From NCBI GenBank assembly GCA_964498075.1, contig CAZCGA010000046.1, forward strand, positions 1 to 42,165: a DNA stretch of 42,165 nucleotides, read 5' to 3'. Made by a program: the position numbers and the translations under genes. Below, one piece after another: positions 16,828 to 24,085 of the stretch. This DNA is from CAZCGA01 sp964498075 (lineage in GTDB: Bacteria; Desulfobacterota; Binatia; HRBIN30). A model generated the notes under the pieces. The model worked only from the letters and a program-made list of their open reading frames with translations, did not search any database and was not told where the DNA came from. The first letter of the stretch is position 1; each line of letters opens with the position of its first letter.

Positions 16828-18243
16828 CTACTCCTTGCCGGGTTGGCCGTAGCCAAGCGCCCGCAGTGCTTGCCGGACCGAGTCCGGTAGCTCCGTCGGT
16901 TGCACCAGGCGCGGCGCGCCACGCTGGGCAGCGGCCTCCGTGCTGTTGCGAATCGTCTCCAGCGCCAGGAGATCATGTAGCGCAGGGTCGGGCAGGGGGC
17001 GGTGCTCACCGGGATCCTGAGCGAGATCGAACACCAGTGGAGCCGGACGTGCCGCATCCGCGATGATCTTGCGGCTGCCGGCAATCAGCGCCTGCAACTG
17101 GTGATTGTCCAGATTCTCTTCTGCGTAGGCCGGCGGTGCCGCGCCATCTGGCTTCTGTCCACGCAGCAAGGCGCTCAGGTTCCGCCCAGGCCCGGTTGCC
17201 GGCGGGCCACCCGCGAGGTGCAGCAGCGTTGGATAGAGATCGACGAGTTGAACCACATCGGGCACGACTGCAGGGGCGATCGTGCCTGGCCAGCGCATGA
17301 GCAGCGGAAGGTGAATGAGCTCTTCATACAGCGAATGTCCGTGATCGAACCCGCCGTGCTCGTAGAACTCCTCGCCATGATCGGAGGTCAGGACCACGAG
17401 GGTCTGTTCCACGAGCCCGCGCGGCTGCAGACCGGTGAGCAGACGTTGGAGCTGCGCATCGTTGAACGACACTTCACCATGGTACAGGGCGCGCGCATGA
17501 CGCACATCGCGTTCCGGCGGCGCCGGCCGCAGCATGGCGAGGCCAAACAGGCTCTTGAATGATCCATCGAACGGTCCATCGTACCCCGCATCATAGAGGC
17601 GATCGTACGGCGGTGGCGGCGTGTACGGGGCGTGCGGGTCGACCGAGAACACCAGCAGAAAGAACGGCCGCGCGGTATGCGCGTCGAGCCACTGCAGGGT
17701 GCGATCGACGACCACGTCCGCCGTCGCGACGAGCTCTTCCGGACGCACCGTGCCGGAATGAGGCTTGTACAGCTCGACGAACTCATCGAATCCTTCCGCG
17801 AATCCAAACGGCGAGCCGATGTTGGGGTTGGCGACGATTGCGGCGGTGGTATAGCCGCGGGCGCGCAGCTGGCTACCCAGCGTCGCAGTGCCGGCGCGCA
17901 GCGCGTCGTTGCGGCCGACGGCGCCGTGCGCGGTGGGGTACTGCCCCGTGAGCAGTGCGCCCATCGATGGACGAGTCCACGAGGCGTCGGCGTATGCCCG
18001 CGCGAAGCGAATACCGTCGCGCGCCAGGCTATCCATCGCGGGTGTCTGCACCTGCGAGTTCCCGTAGCAGCCGAGGGCGTCGGCGCGCAGCGTGTCGACC
18101 ACGTAGAGCAGCACGTTCGGGGGCGCGCTACGGTGGCAACCGGCACCGGCCAGCGTGGCGGCCGCCAGCAGCATGCCGGACGCGTGGAGGCGAATCAGGC
18201 GCCAGCGGGCACTGACCGGCGCGCGCAGCTTCACTCCTCCCAT
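16828..18243 (-). CDS. Sulfatase-fold lipoprotein without formylglycine motif (2)
   Basis: 471 aa, paralogue of the next gene downstream. Lipobox LAGAGC with Cys36, then NVLLYVVDTLRADALGCYGN and the metal motif LTSDHGEEFYEHGGF. The nucleophile region reads T90-R-P-S-M before GALLTG, again Thr in place of Cys and no Arg. The C-termini of both paralogues share a DSVRQALRALGY / SRERLRALGY ending, typical of this sulfatase-like group. The ATG at 18243 overlaps the helicase stop by 13 bases; a GTG at 18234 would instead give a GTGA overlap and is equally likely. Confidence 0.85.
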   Translation of the reverse strand: MGGVKLRAPVSARWRLIRLHASGMLLAAATLAGAGCHRSAPPNVLLYVVDTLRADALGCYGNSQVQTPAMDSLARDGIRFARAYADASWTRPSMGALLTGQYPTAHGAVGRNDALRAGTATLGSQLRARGYTTAAIVANPNIGSPFGFAEGFDEFVELYKPHSGTVRPEELVATADVVVDRTLQWLDAHTARPFFLLVFSVDPHAPYTPPPPYDRLYDAGYDGPFDGSFKSLFGLAMLRPAPPERDVRHARALYHGEVSFNDAQLQRLLTGLQPRGLVEQTLVVLTSDHGEEFYEHGGFDHGHSLYEELIHLPLLMRWPGTIAPAVVPDVVQLVDLYPTLLHLAGGPPATGPGRNLSALLRGQKPDGAAPPAYAEENLDNHQLQALIAGSRKIIADAARPAPLVFDLAQDPGEHRPLPDPALHDLLALETIRNSTEAAAQRGAPRLVQPTELPDSVRQALRALGYGQPGKE

Positions 18244-20240
18244 TCAGGCTCTTGCTCGACCAACGTCAGCGGCCGCAGCAGCTCCGGGGAGATGTCCTCG
18301 ATGAAGCGCGACGGCTTGCCCATCACCATCCCGAAGCTGCGATCGAAGATGGTGATCGGGTAGGTGAGATACAACTCATCCTTGGCGCGCGTCGTTGCCA
18401 CGTACATCAGCCGCCGTTCCTCCTCCAGCTCGTCCGCGTCGTGGATGTTGTAGTCGGCCGGGAACTTCCCCTCGGCGGCCCAGATGACGAAGACCGCGTG
18501 CCACTCCAGCCCTTTGGCGGAATGGATCGTCGACAAGGTGAGGACCCCTTCATCCGGATCGGCCGCCAACACGTCGCCGACGCTGTCGGTGGGCGGCTCC
18601 AACGCCATGTCGGTGAGCAAAGTCTCGAGGCGGCGGTAGCGCGCCGCGATGGTAGCGAAGTGCTCCAGGTCCTTGCGACGCTTCGGGTAGTCCTCGCGGT
18701 GGACGCGTTTGAGAATCGGCTCGTAGTAGCGCAGCACCTCGTTCACCTGCTCCTCGGGGATGGAGTCCAGCTCGCGCAGCCGGCGCAGCAGGCCGGCAAG
18801 CGCCTGCAAGTCGGTGGAAAAGGCGCGCCGGGGGAAGCTCTCGAGGCGATCCGCCGGATCGGCGGCGGCGCCCTCGGCGATCCAGCGGATGATCTCGTCG
18901 CTCGAGCGCGGGCCGATGCCCTCGAGGAGCAGCAGCGCCCGGTGCCACGACACCGCGTCACGCGGGTTGGCGACGACGCGCAGGTGCGCCAGCACGTCCT
19001 TGATGTGCGCCGTCTCGATGAACTTGAAACCGCCGCGCTTGATGAATGGGATGTCGTGCCGCGCCAGCTCGATCTCCAGATCGAACGAATGGAAGCTCGA
19101 GCGGAACAGCACGGCGACGTTCGGTAGCGCGACGCCTTCTTCGCGCAGCTCCAGAATGCGCTGGCAGATGAAGCGCGACTGGAAGTGCTCGTTCTCCGCG
19201 GCGACCAGGATCGGCGCGACCCCGTTCGGCTTGCTGGTAAACAGGTTCTTGGTGTAGCGCTCGCGCGCCGGTGCGATGATGGCGTTGGTCACGTCGAGGA
19301 TCGGCTGGGTGCTGCGATAGTTCTCTTCCAGCGGAATGAGACGCGCCCCCGGGAACAAGCTGGGGAAGTCCATGATGTTGCGGAAGTTGGCGCCGCGGAA
19401 CGAGTAGATGCTCTGCGCATCGTCGCCCACCGCCATGACGTTGTCGTGCTCCGCCGCCAGCAAGCGGACGATCTCGGCCTGCAAGGCGTTGGTGTCCTGG
19501 TACTCGTCGACCATGATGTACCGGTAAGCGCGCGACAGCCGCTGCCGCACCTCGGCGTGCGCGTGCAACAGCTCGCGCAGTTGCACCAGCAGGTCGTCGT
19601 AGTCGAGCAGCTGGCGTTCCGCCTTGTAGGCGACGTAGCGTCGCTGCAGCTCCAGCAGCTCCTGCAGGTGCTCGAACAGGTGGCCGTACTCGTCTTCGAT
19701 CAGCTGCGGCAGCGGCACCGACTTGTTGATCGCCATGCTGAACATCTCGCCGATGACTTGTTTGCGCGGGAAACGCTTCTCCTTCTTGTCGAGCTCGAGG
19801 GCGGCGCGCAGCAGATTGATCACGTCCTCGCTGTCGGTGCGGTCGAGGATGGTGAAGCCGGGCTCGATGCCCAGCACCCGGCCGTGCCGGCGCAGCGTGG
19901 TGTTGGCGAAGGAGTGGAAGGTGCCGCCGCTGACGTGGTCGCAGCGGCCGTCGAGCAACAGGCTGGCGCGCCGCAGCATCTCGGACGCGGCCTTGCGAGT
20001 GAAGGTGAGCAGCAGGATGTTGGCCGGATCGACGCCACTCTCCACCAGGCGCGCGACGCGGAACACCAGCGTCCGCGTCTTGCCCGTACCGGCGCCGGCG
20101 ACGACCAGGACCGGCCCGGTCGTGGTGATCACCGCCTCGTACTGCGCCGGGTTCAGCTCGTCGCGGTAGTTGATCCGGAACTGTGGATCGCGCCGCACCA
20201 GGTCGCGACGCAGGACGTACTTGTCCGACTCAGGCTGCAT
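18231..20240 (-). CDS. UvrD/PcrA/Rep-family ATP-dependent DNA helicase
   Basis: 669 aa superfamily 1A 3'-5' helicase. Motifs in order: Q-motif LNPAQYEAV, Walker A AGAGTGKTRTL, Ia LLTFTRKAASEM, II VDEYQDTNA, III AVGDDAQSIYSFRGA, IV EENYRSTQPI, V LSTIHSAKGLEWHAVFV and VI VATTRAKDELYL. It ends soon after motif VI, without the long PcrA C-terminal tail. It unwinds DNA in repair or replication restart. The start MQPESDKYV at 20240 is preferred over a 16-residue extension. First gene of a leftward unit with the two sulfatase-fold genes, an odd pairing. Confidence 0.93.
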   Translation of the reverse strand: MQPESDKYVLRRDLVRRDPQFRINYRDELNPAQYEAVITTTGPVLVVAGAGTGKTRTLVFRVARLVESGVDPANILLLTFTRKAASEMLRRASLLLDGRCDHVSGGTFHSFANTTLRRHGRVLGIEPGFTILDRTDSEDVINLLRAALELDKKEKRFPRKQVIGEMFSMAINKSVPLPQLIEDEYGHLFEHLQELLELQRRYVAYKAERQLLDYDDLLVQLRELLHAHAEVRQRLSRAYRYIMVDEYQDTNALQAEIVRLLAAEHDNVMAVGDDAQSIYSFRGANFRNIMDFPSLFPGARLIPLEENYRSTQPILDVTNAIIAPARERYTKNLFTSKPNGVAPILVAAENEHFQSRFICQRILELREEGVALPNVAVLFRSSFHSFDLEIELARHDIPFIKRGGFKFIETAHIKDVLAHLRVVANPRDAVSWHRALLLLEGIGPRSSDEIIRWIAEGAAADPADRLESFPRRAFSTDLQALAGLLRRLRELDSIPEEQVNEVLRYYEPILKRVHREDYPKRRKDLEHFATIAARYRRLETLLTDMALEPPTDSVGDVLAADPDEGVLTLSTIHSAKGLEWHAVFVIWAAEGKFPADYNIHDADELEEERRLMYVATTRAKDELYLTYPITIFDRSFGMVMGKPSRFIEDISPELLRPLTLVEQEPEWEE

Positions 20241-20276
20241 GGTCGATGACCCACTGTGCCGCCTGCCGCGCTTTGC

Positions 20277-20282
20277 TAAAAT
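20277..20282 (+). promoter_or_regulatory. Possible -10 box for the tusA-like gene
   Basis: TAAAAT within the 126-base divergent gap between the helicase and the TusA-like gene. The expected -35 position (about 20254-20259) has only a weak match, so this is tentative. Confidence 0.2.
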
Positions 20283-20366
20283 GCGCACACGCCATCATGA
20301 GTGAACGGAACTATACCAAGCGGGATCGCACCGACAAACAGTCTGCCGTCCCGCTCAGCAGCTGAA

Positions 20367-20585
20367 ATGTCCGACTCGCTCGATCTGCGTGGCCTGCGCT
20401 GCCCGCTGAACTGGGCGAAGGCGAAGGTGTATCTGGAGGAGCTTCCGACCGGTGCGGAGCTGGAGCTGATCCTCGACGATCCGAAAGGCGTCCGTGACAT
20501 TCCGCGCGCCGCCGAAGCCGAGGGCTACGCGGTCATCGACGTGGAACGCCGCTCGGTCGACTGGCGGATCGTCATCCACAAGTGA
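20367..20585 (+). CDS. TusA-like sulfurtransferase
   Basis: 72 aa. SirA/TusA fold: SLDLRGLRCPLNWAKAKVYL with the persulfide-carrying Cys12, then LILDDPKGVRDIPRAAEAEG and VIDVE. The family consensus CPxP reads CPLN here, a variant found in many TusA-like proteins whose sulfur acceptor is not defined. It probably relays sulfur in the cytoplasm. The ATG at 20367 matches the family start; an upstream GTG would add a low-complexity tail. Confidence 0.85.
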   Translation: MSDSLDLRGLRCPLNWAKAKVYLEELPTGAELELILDDPKGVRDIPRAAEAEGYAVIDVERRSVDWRIVIHK

Positions 20586-20595
20586 GACGGCGGCC

Positions 20596-21159
20596 CTACT
20601 TCGTGCGTGACAGGTACTCGCCGCTCTCCGTATCGACGCGGATGACGTCGCCGATGGTGACGAAGGCGGGTACCGGGACCACCGCACCGGTCTCGACGGT
20701 GGCTGGCTTCAAGACGTTGGTCACCGTCGCCCCTTTCAGGCCGGGCTCGGTGTGGGTGACCTTGAGGTCGACCGTGCGTGGGAGCGACACGCCCATCGGG
20801 GTGCCCTCGTAAAACTCGACCTGCACCTTCAGGTTGGGCGTCAGGTACTTCACGGTGTCGCCCAGCGCTTCCGCCTCGAGGGCGATCTGCTCGTAGTTCC
20901 CCGTGTTCATGAAGTGGTACTGGGCATCCGACTCGTAGAGGAACTCCATCTCGTGCTGCTCGAAGGTGACCCGGTCGACCTTGTCTTCCGAGCGGAAGCG
21001 GTTCTCCAGCTGCGTCCCGGAGCGCAGGTTGCGCATCTTGGTTTGCACCATCCCGCGCCAGTTCCCCGGCGTCACGTGGACCACGTTCATGATGCGCACC
21101 AGCTCATTCTGGTACTTGATGATCATACCGACGCGCAGCTGGGTTGCGTTGATCAGCAT
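20596..21159 (-). CDS. efp: Elongation factor P
   Basis: 187 aa, three beta-barrel domains as usual. It relieves ribosomes stalled on polyproline. Seen: INATQLRVGMIIKYQNELV, the tip loop HVTPGNWRGMVQTKMRNLRS, and the C-terminal TIGDVIRVDTESGEYLSR. The tip residue that is Lys34 in E. coli (PGKGG) or Arg in the EarP type is Asn33 here (PGNWR), with Arg two positions later. AGGAG precedes the ATG by about 10 bases. Convergent with the TusA-like gene. Confidence 0.95.
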   Translation of the reverse strand: MLINATQLRVGMIIKYQNELVRIMNVVHVTPGNWRGMVQTKMRNLRSGTQLENRFRSEDKVDRVTFEQHEMEFLYESDAQYHFMNTGNYEQIALEAEALGDTVKYLTPNLKVQVEFYEGTPMGVSLPRTVDLKVTHTEPGLKGATVTNVLKPATVETGAVVPVPAFVTIGDVIRVDTESGEYLSRTK

Positions 21160-21283
21160 TGTTCACTGGCTCCTGGTTGTCGGGAATTGGCACGGGAGTG
21201 GTAGCATCGGCCCGCGATCGTCGCAAGATTGCATCCTCGCCCGCCTGCATTTCGATCGCGGCGGAAACGTGGTCTTCTCCGCC

Positions 21284-21700
21284 AGTCGTCTTGCAGACGA
21301 CTTTCTTCAAGCCGTAGCCGGGGAATTCCATTCCCCGGCGGACGCACGGGCACCGCGGCGTTTCCTTATCACGAGCGGCCCGCGGTGGCAGACGCACCGC
21401 CATGGAATGGAATTCCCCGGCGGAAGTCGATTCCGCGGCGGACGCGCACGCCGCGGCGTTGTGTGCCGCGAGCGAACCGCCGTAGCCCGCGCGCCGCCGT
21501 GGAATGGAATTCCGCGGCTACGTCGTTCAAAGTCGTCTGGAAGACGACTGAGCCGACCGCGGCGGAAATCGATGCGGCGGCGGTGTGCGTGCACCGTGCC
21601 GTTTCCGACCACCGAACCGCCTCACCCGGCGCGCCACCGTGGAATGGAATTCCCCGGCTACGTGGTCGAAAGTCGTCTGGAAGACGACTGAGCCGACCGC
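21284..21700. repeat. Cluster of inverted and direct copies of a two-palindrome repeat
   Basis: A roughly 48-base unit made of an AGTCGTCT-AAGACGACT hairpin plus a GGAATTCC palindrome occurs three times: 21284-21332 in one orientation, 21503-21549 and 21643-21689 in the other. The last two are direct repeats 140 bases apart, also sharing GAGCCGACCGC after the hairpin. A further GGAATGGAATTCCCCGG lies near 21403. The cluster fills the 590-base gap between efp and the cupin gene; bases 21160-21283 hold nothing recognisable. Confidence 0.85.
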
Positions 21701-21746
21701 CGCCGTCGGGGAGGCGCAAAGCCGACCGTCATTGCGGCGCGCCGCC

Positions 21747-22067
21747 TCACGGCTTCGGCGCCATGAACACCAGCAGCGTCAGCCGCTCAGGCCCGGGGTT
21801 GCGTACGGCGTGGCTCGACCCCGCCGGCGCCCACACCGCGTAGCCGCGGCCGACGGCGCGCTCTTCATCGCCGATGCGGAAGCTGCCGGTCCCGTCGAGC
21901 ACGTAGTAGATCTTGTCCGAGCCGGCGTGCGCATGCGCCGTCTGCTCCTGCCCGGGGTTGAGCCCGTACACGTCGCAGAACATGCGCGGCGTGTCGAACA
22001 GGTTCACCTTTTTCATCTTGTCGGGAGCGAATGCCGCAGCGGCGAGTGCGTCTTTGAACACGTCCAT
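21747..22067 (-). CDS. Small cupin-domain protein
   Basis: 106 aa single cupin. Motif 1 is EQTAHAHAGSDKIYYVLDGT (His, His and Glu-like positions for metal) and motif 2 is WAPAGSSHAVRNPG with the second-strand His. These could bind a divalent metal; substrate unknown. A strong GAGGAGAAGG stands right before the ATG. The RML-type cupin in rfbC is unrelated in sequence. Confidence 0.88.
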   Translation of the reverse strand: MDVFKDALAAAAFAPDKMKKVNLFDTPRMFCDVYGLNPGQEQTAHAHAGSDKIYYVLDGTGSFRIGDEERAVGRGYAVWAPAGSSHAVRNPGPERLTLLVFMAPKP

Positions 22068-22078
22068 GGCCTTCTCCT

Positions 22079-22167
22079 CGTGAAGCGTGAATCGTGAAGC
22101 GTGAAGCGTGGGAAGTCAATTTCGCAAATGTATTGCGCTTCACGAGATCCGCTTCACGCTTCACGTC
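22079..22167. repeat. Inverted pair of GTGAAGC tandem repeats
   Basis: GTGAAGCGTGAATC and GTGAAGCGTGAAGCGTG on the left face CGCTTCACGAGATC and CGCTTCACGCTTCACG on the right, across a short AT-richer loop (AATTTCGCAAATGTATTG). It could form a strong hairpin between the membrane-protein stop and the cupin start. Its last bases overlap the 3' end of the CopD-like gene. Confidence 0.7.
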
Positions 22168-22658
22168 CTTGGATGTCCCAGCTCGAGCCCGAGCCACGTG
22201 GTGACGGCCAACAACACGAGTGCGAGCCCGCAAGCATACACGAGCCGGCGGGTCATGCTCGCCAGCCACACGGCGTCGACCGGCTCGCCCGCCATCTCGG
22301 TGCGCACGATGCGGTGTCCGAGACCGAACGTGATGTAGGTACCAACCATCACCACCGCGAACGCCAGCGACAACTTCCACACCAGCAACCAGCCGACGCG
22401 CGCAAAGAACTCGCCGCGTAGGGCGTCTTTGTACGGGGTCAGATTGAACGCCCCGGTCATCACCAGGACCCCGAGAGCGGCGATGGCGAGTGGATCGTAG
22501 ACGCGCAAGGCGCGCGCCAGCACCGTGCGCGTGGCGGCGGGGTCGGAGAACGCGCCGGCGGCCGGCACGACCATCGCCAGCAGCGCCACGGTCGCGCCAC
22601 CGTAGGTAGCGAGGGCTACGACGTGCAGCCAGAGCCCGAAGAAGTCGGTTGCAGACAT
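22161..22658 (-). CDS. CopD-like four-helix membrane protein
   Basis: 165 aa with about four membrane helices: FGLWLHVVALATYGGATVAL, LAIAALGVLVMTGAFNL, VGWLLVWKLSLAFAVVMVGT and LVYACGLALVLLAVTTWLG. The first-helix His and the W-K of helix 3 recall the CopD / DUF2269-like group, some linked to copper or haem, but no function can be claimed. The start MSATDFFG at 22658 begins just before helix 1. Confidence 0.7.
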   Translation of the reverse strand: MSATDFFGLWLHVVALATYGGATVALLAMVVPAAGAFSDPAATRTVLARALRVYDPLAIAALGVLVMTGAFNLTPYKDALRGEFFARVGWLLVWKLSLAFAVVMVGTYITFGLGHRIVRTEMAGEPVDAVWLASMTRRLVYACGLALVLLAVTTWLGLELGHPRT

Positions 22659-22716
22659 CAGATCGAGCGCTTGCTTATCGGGGGGCCGGAGCAAAGGCAA
22701 GGAAGGGGACGAGAAG

Positions 22717-24012
22717 TCAGATCCGTCGGGCGCGATGTGGTGCCGACGTGGCGCGCGCCGCCAGCAGGAATAGCGTGACGGCGATCACGTTGCCGAGAAT
22801 CACCAGCAGCAACGAGTAGCGGACTGAGTCCGGGCGGCCGAGCAGGTCGTTGAGCACGCCGACGGCCTGCGGCCCGGCACCCAGACCGATGAGATTGACG
22901 ATGAAGAGAAACACCGCGGCCGACAGCGCGCGCATGTGCGGCGCCACCATCTCCTGAACGAGTGACGCCGTCGGTCCCAGCCACATCGCGTTGCACAGCC
23001 CACCGGGAACCGCGAGCCACAAGGCCGTGGTCGCATCGGGCACCAGCAGCATCGCCCAGTTGAACGGCATACCCAGCGTCGCACCCAGCGCCGCGACGTA
23101 GCAGCGCGCCCGCGGCTGGCGTGCGTGCCAGCGATCCGCCAGCCAGCCACCGAGGAAGGACCCCACCGCCCCGCTGCTGGCCGTGATCAACGCGAGATAC
23201 AGGCCGAGCTCGCGCGGCTTCAGGTGATGCACCCGAATGAAGAACACCGCGATCCAGTTTCCCATGCCGTAGGAGGCAAAGGCATGAAACGCCCCGGCGA
23301 ACGACAGCAGCCAAAACGGTCGCAAGCGGCGCAGCGCCCGCAACACGTCGGCGGTGCTGCTCGACGCCGCCGCAGGACGGCCGGGGTCCCACACGCCGCG
23401 CACCGGCTCGCGCACCGTCAGGCGCACCACCAGCGCCAGCAAGCACCCCGGTAGGCCGACGGCTAGAAACGCGGCCCGCCAGCCCAAGGCTTCGTTGATC
23501 CAGCCGCCGAGCCAAAACCCCAGACCCACGCCGAGATAGATGCCGCTGCTGTAGATCGAGAGCACCGTGGCGCGCCGCAGCGGCGGGAAGTAGTCGGAGA
23601 GCAGTGAGTACGCCGCCGGGCTGCAGCTGGCCTCGCCGACACCAACGCCGATGCGCGCCAGCGCCAGATCGGTGAAACCGCGCGCCGCACCGCACAGCGC
23701 CGTCATGCCGCTCCACACCGTGAGCCCGATGGCGATCAGCGAGCGCCGCACCCAGGTGTCCGCCAGCCGCGCCAGCGGCAGCCCCATGATGGTGTAGAAG
23801 GCCGCGAACGCGAAGCCCGATAGGAAGCCGAGCGCCGTGTCGGAAATGTGCAAGTCGTCCTTGATCGGTTGTAGCAGGATCGCCAGGATCTGCCGGTCGA
23901 TGAAGTTGAAGACGTACACCACGACCAGCACTCCCAGCACGTAGCGGGCGTAGCGCGCATCGGGCGCACCCGCCGGTTCCGTCGCTGCGCCGTGCCGTGC
24001 GGCAGTTTGCAT
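22717..24012 (-). CDS. MFS transporter, Spinster-like
   Basis: 431 aa, 12 predicted membrane helices. The signature VFNFIDRQILAILLQPIKDD in helix 1, GLPLARLADTWVRRSLI between helices 2 and 3, and the second-half counterpart LGGWLADRWHAR are typical of the spinster-type major facilitator group. It may move lipids, organic acids or drugs. The ATG at 24012 leaves 25 residues before helix 1; a longer upstream reading runs into the repeat at 24017. Confidence 0.88.
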   Translation of the reverse strand: MQTAARHGAATEPAGAPDARYARYVLGVLVVVYVFNFIDRQILAILLQPIKDDLHISDTALGFLSGFAFAAFYTIMGLPLARLADTWVRRSLIAIGLTVWSGMTALCGAARGFTDLALARIGVGVGEASCSPAAYSLLSDYFPPLRRATVLSIYSSGIYLGVGLGFWLGGWINEALGWRAAFLAVGLPGCLLALVVRLTVREPVRGVWDPGRPAAASSSTADVLRALRRLRPFWLLSFAGAFHAFASYGMGNWIAVFFIRVHHLKPRELGLYLALITASSGAVGSFLGGWLADRWHARQPRARCYVAALGATLGMPFNWAMLLVPDATTALWLAVPGGLCNAMWLGPTASLVQEMVAPHMRALSAAVFLFIVNLIGLGAGPQAVGVLNDLLGRPDSVRYSLLLVILGNVIAVTLFLLAARATSAPHRARRI

Positions 24013-24016
24013 CGAC

Positions 24017-24056
24017 GCTCGATACACCGGCGCGACGGCAGTTGTCGAGCTGCGAG
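24017..24056. repeat. 40-bp repeat, copy 1
   Basis: Begins GCTCGATACACCGGCGCGAC. A second copy in the same orientation with three mismatches lies at 27355-27394. Together the two copies bracket the 2.8-kb beta-propeller gene. Confidence 0.8.
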
Positions 24057-24085
24057 CGATCGCGCTTCGGCGAAGGGGGACAGGG

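Noticed and set aside
19185..20249. 354-residue plus-strand frame opposite the helicase
   Set aside because: Gln/Val/Leu-rich antisense of conserved helicase motifs.
21284..21700. Possible CRISPR array
   Set aside because: Units are palindromic, in both orientations, only three in number and spaced irregularly; no cas genes.
21229..21843. 204-residue plus-strand frame across the efp-cupin gap
   Set aside because: Encoded by the repeat cluster and the antisense of the cupin gene; internal peptide repeats mirror the DNA repeats.
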